A stretch of 64,000 nucleotides of DNA, from positions 558,001 through 622,000 of the forward strand of contig NZ_CP139249.1 of NCBI RefSeq assembly GCF_034064985.1, in the 5' to 3' direction. Source of the DNA: Acinetobacter pittii. GTDB taxonomy: Bacteria; Pseudomonadota; Gammaproteobacteria; Pseudomonadales; Moraxellaceae. Below are positions 37,244 to 44,689 of the stretch, piece after piece; within the stretch, counting starts at the first letter, position 1, and each line of letters begins with the position of its first letter. Made by a program: the position numbers and the translations under genes. Below the pieces are notes generated by a model. That model was not told the DNA's origin and did no database searches. It saw only the letters and a list, made by a program, of their open reading frames with translations.

Positions 37244-39316
37244 ATGTTGTTCTATAAAAATATTTTGACCATATCTATTTTGGCTGCAATATCGGTACCT
37301 GTATTTGCAGCAGAAAGTGAAAATGTTGAAAAGCTAGAAACCATCCGAATTAAGGCTCACCCACTTGAGCAAACGTCACAAGATTTTGCTGTTGCAGATA
37401 CCGTGGTTGATCAAAAGCATTTGTCGCAAGGTGCTGCCACCATTGGGGATGCACTTAGTAGTGAAGTCGGAATTTACGCGAATCAGTTTGGGGCTGGTTC
37501 GAGTCGTCCAGTCATCCGTGGACAAGATGGACCACGCGTTAAAGTACTTCAAAATTCATCAGAAAATATTGATGTCTCGACATTGTCTCCTGACCATGCT
37601 GTTACTGTAGATCCTGTGCTTGCGAAACAAGTCGAAGTAATTCGCGGCCCTTCAACTTTACTGTTTGGTGCGGGGACTGTCGGTGGTTTAGTTAACGTCA
37701 TTGATAACAAGATCCCTACGCAAATGCCTGAAAATGGTTATGAAGGACAAGTTGGCTTACGTTACAACACTGGAAGTGATGAAAAACTGGCGAGCGCTGG
37801 CGTAACTGTTGGCTTGGGCAGCCAAGTTGCATTACGTGTTGAGGGGTTAACACGTGATGCGAATAACTATATTGCACCAAACTATATTCATGAAGGTGAA
37901 AAAGAGCGCCGTGTAGACAATACCTTTGCGCAGGGTGACTCGGTTAATGTTGGTCTGTCTTGGATTTATGACCGAGGTTATACGGGTATTTCTTATAGCA
38001 ACCGTCGGGATCAATATGGCTTACCGGGGCATAGCCATGAATACGAAACCTGCCATTTAGATGATCTGAGCTTGCATTGTGGAGACCATGATCATGAAGA
38101 GGGTGAAGAAGCTCACGATCATGAGCATGAAGAACATGAACATGAACACGAACATGGCGGCCCATGGATTGACTTAAAATCTGAGCGTTATGATTTTAAA
38201 ACTGAGTTAAATGATCCATTTGCAGGCTTCCAAAAGTTACGTGCACAAGCGAGCTATACTGACTATCAGCATGATGAAATTGAAGAGGGCGCAATTGCGA
38301 CCCGATTCCAAAACAAAGGTTATGACGGACGTATTGAGTTAGTACATAACCCTATTGCAAGTTGGGAAGGGGTAATTGGCGCACAGTTAGGTCAACAGAA
38401 ATTAGATTTAACTGGCGAAGAAGCATTTATGGCTCCGACCACTACCAAAAAGTGGAGCGTATTTGCTTTAGAACATAAACAATGGAAAGACGTACATTTT
38501 GAGCTTTCTGCCCGTGCAGATCAGCAAGAAATTGATGTAGACGACAACTCTAAGCAAGATTTTGATGGTTCGGCATTTTCTTACGCAGGTGCTGCAAATT
38601 GGGAGTTTGCACCGAACTATAAATTTTCTTTTGTTGCTTCACATCAAGAGCGTTTGCCTTTAGCTCAAGAGTTATATGCAAATGGTGGACATTTTGCGAC
38701 GAATACTTATGAGTTGGGGAATGATCAACTCAGTAAGGAAAAATCGAATAATGTTGAATTAGGTTTGCATTTTGATAATGACAAACTTGATTATCATCTG
38801 CATGTTTATCATAACTGGTTTGATGACTACATCTATGCGCAAACCCTTGACCGTTATAAAGACTTCCGTTTAGTTCAATACACTCAAGATAAAGCTCGTT
38901 TCTATGGTGCTGAGGGTGAAATTGGTTATCAAATTACCCCAATGTACAAGATCAGTGCTTTTGGTGACTATGTACGCGGTAAAATTGATGCCGAGGGTAA
39001 CGCCCCACGTATTCCAGCGGGACGTCTAGGTACTAAAGTTGATGCAAACTTTGGCGATGGTTTTAGTGGTTCTGCCGAGTACTATCATGTCTTTAACCAA
39101 GATAAGATCGCAGCTTACGAGACCGAAACTGAAGGCTATAACATGCTCAATCTTGGCGTGGCATATTCTGGACAATATGGTGCAAAAACAGATTATCGTG
39201 TTTATATGAAAGCAAATAACTTGTTAGATGACACGGTTTATCAACATGCTTCGTTCTTATCAAATATTCCACAAGTTGGACGCAATTTTACAGTAGGTGT
39301 CGATTTTAGTTTTTAA
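37244..39316 (+). CDS. znuD: TonB-dependent zinc receptor ZnuD
   Basis: A 690-residue outer-membrane receptor. The signal peptide ends at VFAAES. The plug domain (GAATIGDALSSEVGIYANQFGAGSSRPVIRGQDGPRVKVL) is followed by a 22-stranded barrel ending in the C-terminal Phe (VGVDFSF). An extracellular loop at about residues 268-305 is packed with His, Asp and Glu (HDHEEGEEAHDHEHEEHEHE), as in zinc-piracy receptors. With the Zur box upstream, this supports zinc uptake under limitation. It is followed by a terminator that reaches the next start codon. Confidence 0.92.
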   Translation: MLFYKNILTISILAAISVPVFAAESENVEKLETIRIKAHPLEQTSQDFAVADTVVDQKHLSQGAATIGDALSSEVGIYANQFGAGSSRPVIRGQDGPRVKVLQNSSENIDVSTLSPDHAVTVDPVLAKQVEVIRGPSTLLFGAGTVGGLVNVIDNKIPTQMPENGYEGQVGLRYNTGSDEKLASAGVTVGLGSQVALRVEGLTRDANNYIAPNYIHEGEKERRVDNTFAQGDSVNVGLSWIYDRGYTGISYSNRRDQYGLPGHSHEYETCHLDDLSLHCGDHDHEEGEEAHDHEHEEHEHEHEHGGPWIDLKSERYDFKTELNDPFAGFQKLRAQASYTDYQHDEIEEGAIATRFQNKGYDGRIELVHNPIASWEGVIGAQLGQQKLDLTGEEAFMAPTTTKKWSVFALEHKQWKDVHFELSARADQQEIDVDDNSKQDFDGSAFSYAGAANWEFAPNYKFSFVASHQERLPLAQELYANGGHFATNTYELGNDQLSKEKSNNVELGLHFDNDKLDYHLHVYHNWFDDYIYAQTLDRYKDFRLVQYTQDKARFYGAEGEIGYQITPMYKISAFGDYVRGKIDAEGNAPRIPAGRLGTKVDANFGDGFSGSAEYYHVFNQDKIAAYETETEGYNMLNLGVAYSGQYGAKTDYRVYMKANNLLDDTVYQHASFLSNIPQVGRNFTVGVDFSF

Positions 39317-39352
39317 GGCTTTAACACGAAACTAAACTTGAAAAATCAATCC

Positions 39353-39391
39353 AAAAGACCTAATTTGAAACCATCAAGTTAGGTCTTTTTT
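39353..39391 (+). terminator. Terminator after znuD, touching the next start codon
   Basis: AAAAGACCTAA / TTAGGTCTTTT stem with a 15-base loop and T6. The ATG of the following gene begins at 39392, right after the T run. Confidence 0.75.
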
Positions 39392-40855
39392 ATGCGTATT
39401 TTTCAACGAATTCATCAAAAAATAAATTGGTCAGGGCGTCGTTATATGGCGGTATTACTTTGCGTTGTTGCTATTGCATATCTTGCATCGGCGATTTACC
39501 ACACAGTAAAACCATTACCACAAGGGATTAACTTTAGTGGCAAGCTTAGACATGCCGATGTCAAATTTTTAGCTGACAAAACCTATCTAGATGCGAAAGG
39601 GCAACAGCAGGTTGATCAGCACATCTTTGATGAAATTTTGAAAATGATTGATGAGGCAAAATCCACAATTGTGGTGGATATGTTCTTGTTTAACTCAGAA
39701 GTGGGTGACTCAAAACTCAAGCAAAGACCATTAATGCAAGAGTTAACCGATGCATTAGTAAGTAAGAAAAGACAAAATCGCCAAATTCAGATTGTTATGA
39801 TTACCGACCCGATTAACTCGGTATACGGTGGTATCAGCCCTGAACACTACCGTCAGTTACGTCAGGCAGGTGTTGATGTGATTGAAACGAATTTAGCCCC
39901 TTTACGAGCTTCTAACCCATTCTGGTCAGGCTTCTGGTACATCTGCTGTCAAAATATTGGCAATAACTCTGAAAAGGGCTGGTTACCAAATCCATTCGGT
40001 GATGAAAAAATTACACTACGTAGCTATTTGAACTTATTTAATTTTAAGGCAAATCATCGTAAAACCGTTGTCGTTGATACCGATGCGGGTTGGAAGTCAT
40101 TGGTGACCTCAGCAAATCCACACGATGGCAGCTCTAGACACTCTAATGTCGCGTTGGTTGTAACAGGGGCGACAGCTGCTGATGTTCTCCAAACTGAAGC
40201 TGCTGTTGCGCAAATGTCAGGCAGTAGCTCTCCATCGCTCATTTTAGGTGACTTTGAAAAAGATGTAACCAAACCTCAAGTTCAGGTATTAACTGAAGGG
40301 GCGATTTATCAATCTGTATTGAAATTGATTAATATGGCTAAACCTAAAGAGCATCTTGATTTAAGTATGTTCTATTTATCTGAACGTAAGATTATTAAAG
40401 CCCTAAAAAGTGCTCAAGAACGAGGCGTTATTGTTCGTGTTTTACTCGATCCAAATAAAGATGCATTTGGTCGACAAAAGAATGGTATTCCAAACCGTCA
40501 GGTGGCTTCAGAGCTACACGCTGCGGGCATTCCAATCCGTTGGTGTGATACCCATGGTGAGCAGAACCATAGCAAAATGATCTTGAAATATAATGCCCAA
40601 CACGCTGAGCTGATCGTAGGATCTGCCAACTTTACGGCCCGTAATTTAAAGAATTACAACCTTGAAACGGATATGTTGGTCATCGGCAAAGTTCAAGATC
40701 AAGTTTTTAAAGATGCTCAAGATTACTTCAATACTTCGTGGTCAAACCTACAAGGTAGACAGATGAGCGTGGATTACGCGAAGTATGCAGATGAGTCTAA
40801 AGTGAAGTATTGGATTTATCGTTTTATGGAATGGTCAGGGTTATCGACTTTTTAA
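39392..40855 (+). CDS. Phospholipase D-family protein, cardiolipin synthase-like
   Basis: A 487-residue PLD-superfamily protein anchored by one N-terminal helix (YMAVLLCVVAIAYLASAIYHTV). Two HKD motifs are visible: FKANHRKTVVVDTDAGWKS near residue 222 and QNHSKMILKYNAQHAELIVGSANFTARN near 390. Both are needed for phosphatidyl transfer or hydrolysis. It could be a cardiolipin synthase or a secreted-side phospholipase D; Acinetobacter encodes several. The annotated ATG follows the znuD terminator T run, with only AGG inside that stem as a ribosome binding site. An ATG near 39447 is an alternative start. Confidence 0.82.
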   Translation: MRIFQRIHQKINWSGRRYMAVLLCVVAIAYLASAIYHTVKPLPQGINFSGKLRHADVKFLADKTYLDAKGQQQVDQHIFDEILKMIDEAKSTIVVDMFLFNSEVGDSKLKQRPLMQELTDALVSKKRQNRQIQIVMITDPINSVYGGISPEHYRQLRQAGVDVIETNLAPLRASNPFWSGFWYICCQNIGNNSEKGWLPNPFGDEKITLRSYLNLFNFKANHRKTVVVDTDAGWKSLVTSANPHDGSSRHSNVALVVTGATAADVLQTEAAVAQMSGSSSPSLILGDFEKDVTKPQVQVLTEGAIYQSVLKLINMAKPKEHLDLSMFYLSERKIIKALKSAQERGVIVRVLLDPNKDAFGRQKNGIPNRQVASELHAAGIPIRWCDTHGEQNHSKMILKYNAQHAELIVGSANFTARNLKNYNLETDMLVIGKVQDQVFKDAQDYFNTSWSNLQGRQMSVDYAKYADESKVKYWIYRFMEWSGLSTF

Positions 40856-40897
40856 TCACTATCTTTGGAGTTTTCCAAAAATGGCTTGTGCCTAGAG

Positions 40898-41023
40898 TCA
40901 TCCACAACCTGCCCAAAATCTGAGATTAAATTGTTTTTGCAATAAAATTAGATAAGCGAAAACAGTGAACAGGTTTTGTGGATGACAAATGCTTTTGGTT
41001 ACTTTGGGCGAAACCAAAGTAAC
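40898..41023. repeat. Intergenic palindromic repeat, REP-like
   Basis: An outer imperfect inverted repeat (GTCATCCACAACCTG near 40898 and CAGGTTTTGTGGATGAC near 40971) is followed by a perfect 10-base hairpin GTTACTTTGG / CCAAAGTAAC at 40998-41023 with loop GCGAAA. The region has no gene. Such short palindromes are commonly dispersed in Acinetobacter intergenic regions; copy number cannot be judged from one window. Confidence 0.5.
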
Positions 41024-41104
41024 GAATTAGCTACTACAAATAGAAATTAAAGCGGTAAGACCCCGTCGTGCTAATTAAAAATAGATAATAAAACTTTGAA
41101 TATT

Positions 41105-41551
41105 TTAAGGCGCTGGCGGAATCAATTGATCCAACGCTTTATCATCAAGTTTTTCGATTTCACTCAAATCCGTCTTAATTTTCCACTGCGACTCGTCGTC
41201 AACAGGATTTGGTAAACGCGCTTCAAGCCAATCGCAAACCACATCCGGAGAGAATTCAGGATGGTTACATTGAATAATCCATGATAAAAAATCTTTGGCT
41301 TCACCATTCATGTAAGGTGGCGGTGAAACAGGAAAGAATAATGTGGGTAGACGTTCATTCGTCGATAGATAGTTTAAAACATGACCTAGTTCTTGAACTG
41401 TTTGCCATGCTAGCGAATGTTCTACATCAATACTGAACTTAAACCACCAAGCATGTTCGCCATCTGCTCCATGAGCCATAATACGGGCTTCTTGTACACT
41501 TGGAACTTTGCAAAAAAATTGATGAAGACGCTCAAAACTGATTTCAGACAC
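41105..41551 (-). CDS. Conserved hypothetical protein
   Basis: A 148-residue soluble protein without signal peptide or membrane helix; family not recognised. It is rich in Trp and acidic residues (GADGEHAWWFKFSIDVEH, FLSWIIQCNHPEFSPDVVCDWLEARLP) and has a proline-rich PVSPPPYMNG turn and tail. It reads as one compact alpha/beta domain. The start is a GTG at 41551 preceded by AGGT. A 26-codon frame with a strong ribosome binding site lies just upstream on the same strand. Confidence 0.7.
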   Translation of the reverse strand: MSEISFERLHQFFCKVPSVQEARIMAHGADGEHAWWFKFSIDVEHSLAWQTVQELGHVLNYLSTNERLPTLFFPVSPPPYMNGEAKDFLSWIIQCNHPEFSPDVVCDWLEARLPNPVDDESQWKIKTDLSEIEKLDDKALDQLIPPAP

Positions 41552-41576
41552 AGCAATTGACCTAGTTTGAAAAATG

Positions 41577-41657
41577 CTAATGGTAGCACAGATACAGATT
41601 CTTCATATTTTCTTTATAGTCATTACAAAGTTTAGCAATCAAAGCGGTTTTATTCAT
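41577..41657 (-). CDS. Possible 26-residue peptide or leader
   Basis: A short frame from ATG at 41657 to TAG at 41577, preceded by a textbook ribosome binding site (AAGGAG, six-base spacing). The peptide is basic and starts MNKTALIAKLCNDYKENMKN. It contains two Cys and has no membrane segment. It ends 26 bases before the hypothetical gene at 41551 and could be a translated leader for it, or a remnant of a longer gene. No family is known to me. Confidence 0.35.
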   Translation of the reverse strand: MNKTALIAKLCNDYKENMKNLYLCYH

Positions 41658-41716
41658 GGTTTCTCCTTGAGTCTCTTCTAATCTAGCTTCATATCAAGAT
41701 TAAAAGGAAATAGGCC

Positions 41717-42100
41717 ATGAAAAAGCCAATCGTTCTTGTACTTTCGACATTAATGTTAGGTATATCAGCTACCGCGATGGCCGATTCTGGACACCGTTGG
41801 AACAATGACCATGGTAAAAACTATGATCGATATGAGCATCGTGATGACCGCCGTCATGATTATCGTAATGATCACCGAGCGCCAGTTTGGTCAAATGCTG
41901 ATCGTGGTAAGCATTATGGTAACTATGTTGCTTTTAAACGGGGTGAACGTATTCCTACCCAATTTCGCCATAGCCGCTATTATGTTTCGGACTGGAGAGC
42001 GCACCATTTATATGCGCCACCACGTGGTTACCACTGGGTTAAAACACCTAATCAGTACTTATTGGTCGACTCAAGACACAACATTTACCGAGTTCGTTAA
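41717..42100 (+). CDS. RcnB family periplasmic protein
   Basis: A 127-residue secreted protein with a signal peptide ending at AMADSG. A His/Arg/Asp-rich middle (RHDYRNDHRAPVW) follows, then the RcnB domain, recognisable by RGERIPTQFRHSRYYVSDWRAHHLYAPPRGYHWVK and the terminal YLLVDSRHNIYRV. RcnB-family proteins are periplasmic. The E. coli founder modulates nickel/cobalt homeostasis, but most relatives are uncharacterised. No rcnA exporter is nearby, so a metal role here is not supported by context. Confidence 0.85.
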   Translation: MKKPIVLVLSTLMLGISATAMADSGHRWNNDHGKNYDRYEHRDDRRHDYRNDHRAPVWSNADRGKHYGNYVAFKRGERIPTQFRHSRYYVSDWRAHHLYAPPRGYHWVKTPNQYLLVDSRHNIYRVR

Positions 42101-42112
42101 ATATAAAATAAC

Positions 42113-42139
42113 AAAGGCTTCAATTTTGAGGTCTTTTTT
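42113..42139 (+). terminator. Probable terminator after the RcnB-like gene
   Basis: AAAGGCTTCAA / TTGAGGTCTTT pairing with two G-T pairs and T6 after the stem. It reaches into the stop codon of the convergent psiE gene. Confidence 0.55.
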
Positions 42140-42620
42140 ATGCCAACTCGTCATCTTGCGGTTGAGGGGTTTTCAAGTTGTTGGAGGTTTTTGCATGTTT
42201 CTCTTTCATCACTGATGGGTAGTGCCATGAAGCAAATCGTACGACGAGAATAGATAAGGCTAAAATCAAAATTGAACCCGTAATAATGACTTGATCGATA
42301 TCCGCTTTGTGGTCATGTTGAATATCTGAAATGAGTAGACGGGTTAAGGCCGTAATCGCGACATAAATAAGAAAACGTACAGGCATATGATTGGTTTTAA
42401 AGTAAATTCCAACCATTGCTCCAAGCTCTAAGTAAATGAATAATAATAAAATATCATCAATTGAAGCATACTTTTTGACGGTCAGAATTTCAAAAACCGT
42501 ATTGGCTGCCGACCATGCCACCATACACCCGATAATAAATAAGGCTAAATAATGGAAGGCTTCTACGGCGTAATGTCCGAAACGGTCAAGTATTCGTTCG
42601 TATTTTTTAGGATCAGGCAT
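42138..42620 (-). CDS. psiE: Phosphate-starvation-inducible PsiE-like protein
   Basis: A 160-residue inner-membrane protein with four hydrophobic helices. It shows PsiE family motifs: FHYLALFIIGCMVAWSAANTVFEIL, the IDDILLLFIYLELGAMVGIYFKTNHMPVRFLIYVAITALTRLL segment, and a last helix ILILALSILVVRFA. The function of PsiE is unknown; it was named for phosphate and cAMP control in E. coli. No Pho box was identified. Confidence 0.85.
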   Translation of the reverse strand: MPDPKKYERILDRFGHYAVEAFHYLALFIIGCMVAWSAANTVFEILTVKKYASIDDILLLFIYLELGAMVGIYFKTNHMPVRFLIYVAITALTRLLISDIQHDHKADIDQVIITGSILILALSILVVRFASWHYPSVMKEKHAKTSNNLKTPQPQDDELA

Positions 42621-42697
42621 AATAAGATCTTTTGTTTATTTCGTAATGTTTAGAAATTAAACAAATTTTGTGCCAATGGAAATAGTAAATACAAAAT

Positions 42698-42727
42698 AAA
42701 AAACGCCTGATTATTCAGGCGTTTTTT
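42698..42727. terminator. Terminator between psiE and the acyl-CoA dehydrogenase gene
   Basis: ACGCCTGA / TCAGGCGT stem with a four-base loop, preceded by A6 and followed by T6. It serves the dehydrogenase gene ending at 42741. Confidence 0.88.
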
Positions 42728-42740
42728 ATAAAGAACTTAA

Positions 42741-44522
42741 TTAAGCTTGATTTGTAAAGTAATCTTCACTAAAGCTCATAATTAAGTCAGAACCAGCTTT
42801 GATTTTAGCAATACGTGCATCAATATCCGGCAAGATACGTTCAACAAAGTACTGAGCCAAAGCAAGTTTGTTTTGGTAGAAATCACCAGACTTATCTTTA
42901 GCAGCGGCAGCAATTTTCGCAAACATGTATGAGAAGCTGAGTAAACCCACTGCATGTAAATAATCAACCGCAGCTGAGTTCGGGAACTCTACATTTTCAG
43001 CAGCTTGCTCAATAATAAACTGAGTGATTGCTTCGATTTCAGTTGCAGCATCTAAAGTTGCATCTTTAATGAAGTTCAAATCAGTGTCTAAGTCATTTGC
43101 AAAGTCACGAATTTCAGTGATGTATTCAGCAATGAACGCACCGCCACATTTAATGGTTTTACGACCAATTAAATCTTGAGATTGAACGCCGTTAGTTCCT
43201 TCGTAGATTTGAGCAATACGAAGATCACGAATACATTGTTCCATACCCCATTCACGGATGTAACCGTGACCACCAAATACCATTTGAGCATCTAAAGTCG
43301 CTTGGAATGCTGTATCTGTGAGGTAAGCTTTTGCAATTGGAGTTAAAAGCGCAACACGGTCATTGGCTTTTTTCACTGCTGCTGCATCAGTTGAGAATTT
43401 AGTGATATCGAGTTGTTGACCTACATAGACTGCAAATGCACGAGATGCTTCATTATTTGCACGTACATTTAACAACATACGTCGTACATCACCATGCACT
43501 AAAATGCTGTCAGCAGGTTTGTTTGGTGATTGAACACCAGCTGCACTGCGGCCTTGTAAACGGTCAGTCGCGTACTGAGCAGCATTTTGATAAGCAAATT
43601 CAGATGCACCTAAACCTTGAATACCCATTGATAAACGTTCGTAGTTCATCATAACGAACATGGCAGCAAGGCCTTCGTTTTCTTTACCAACGAGGTAACC
43701 TTTAGCTCCATCAAAGTTCATCACACAAGTTGCAGATGCTTTGATACCCATTTTATGTTCAATAGAACCTGGGCCAACATGGTTACGGTCGCCTAAAGAA
43801 CCATCTTCATTTACCAAATATTTTGGTACGATAAATAACGAGATACCACGTGAACCAGCAGGGGCATCTGGAGTTTTAGCAAGTACCAAGTGAATGATAT
43901 TTTCTGCTAAATCGTTGTCACCGCCAGTGATGAAAATTTTAGTACCTGTAATGTTATAAGTACCGTCTTCATTACGTTCTGCTTTGGTTTTGATAATACC
44001 TAAGTCAGTACCTGCATGTGGCTCGGTTAAGCACATGGTACCTGACCATTCACCTGAATAAATCTTAGGTAAATAAGTTTCTTTTTGTTCTTGTGATGCG
44101 TAGCTGCTTAAAGCCATACCTGCACCCACTGAAAGAAGCGGGTAAAGCATGAAAGATGGGTTAGTCGCGAATAACATTTCATCAGAAAGAACGGTGAGCA
44201 TTTTTGGCATGCCTTGTCCGCCCCATTCTTCATCGGCACCTAAGCCAATCCAGCCACCTTCTGCATATTGACGAAATGCATCTTTAAAACCAGCTGGTGT
44301 GAACACCTCGCCGTTTTCATAGCGAGCGCCTTCTTCGTCACCGGTACGGTTTAATGGATGAGTCACGTTCTGAGCAAATTTAGCCATTTCTTCTAAAATT
44401 GCTTCAGCTGTTGCAGCATCTACATGAGCGAGTTTCTCATTAGACTGCCAAAATTGTTCTGCTTTAAATACATCATTTAAGATGAATTTCATATCAGCTA
44501 AAGGAGCATTGTAAATTGGCAT
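42741..44522 (-). CDS. Acyl-CoA dehydrogenase, long (about 590 aa) type
   Basis: A 593-residue flavoenzyme for the first step of fatty-acid or related acyl-CoA oxidation. Landmarks: FAD/substrate segment MCLTEPHAGTDLGIIKTKA, ITGTKIFITGGDNDL, IEHKMGIKASATC, the QMVFGGHGYIREWGMEQCIRD helix, and the catalytic Glu in IAQIYEGTNGVQSQDLIGRK. A C-terminal 120-residue extension marks the long subfamily that includes DmdC-like and PA2815-like enzymes. The acyl specificity is not readable. It is a close relative of the gene immediately upstream. Confidence 0.9.
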   Translation of the reverse strand: MPIYNAPLADMKFILNDVFKAEQFWQSNEKLAHVDAATAEAILEEMAKFAQNVTHPLNRTGDEEGARYENGEVFTPAGFKDAFRQYAEGGWIGLGADEEWGGQGMPKMLTVLSDEMLFATNPSFMLYPLLSVGAGMALSSYASQEQKETYLPKIYSGEWSGTMCLTEPHAGTDLGIIKTKAERNEDGTYNITGTKIFITGGDNDLAENIIHLVLAKTPDAPAGSRGISLFIVPKYLVNEDGSLGDRNHVGPGSIEHKMGIKASATCVMNFDGAKGYLVGKENEGLAAMFVMMNYERLSMGIQGLGASEFAYQNAAQYATDRLQGRSAAGVQSPNKPADSILVHGDVRRMLLNVRANNEASRAFAVYVGQQLDITKFSTDAAAVKKANDRVALLTPIAKAYLTDTAFQATLDAQMVFGGHGYIREWGMEQCIRDLRIAQIYEGTNGVQSQDLIGRKTIKCGGAFIAEYITEIRDFANDLDTDLNFIKDATLDAATEIEAITQFIIEQAAENVEFPNSAAVDYLHAVGLLSFSYMFAKIAAAAKDKSGDFYQNKLALAQYFVERILPDIDARIAKIKAGSDLIMSFSEDYFTNQA

Positions 44523-44620
44523 AATCGTTCACCTTTTTTGTGCACATTGGCCTGTGCTAGATATCCTGTAAAACGAAATGGATATGGAATTTAAAGTGTA
44601 AATTTATCATTGATTTTATA

Positions 44621-44656
44621 AAAAAAGGACCGTCAAAACTGAGCAGTCCTTTTTTG
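44621..44656 (-). terminator. Terminator after the upstream acyl-CoA dehydrogenase gene
   Basis: AAAAAAGGACcG / CaGTCCTTTTTT pairing around a 13-base loop. The A/T-rich flanks give a T run on the minus strand. It separates the two paralogues, so each has its own transcription end. Confidence 0.75.
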
Positions 44657-44689
44657 TTTTTTAACATTGCATATCGCAACTAACTATGG

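Noticed and set aside
40898..40990. DnaA boxes in the compound repeat
   Set aside because: The arms read TCATCCACA, which departs from the DnaA consensus at the second base, unlike the three exact copies near 49.7 kb.
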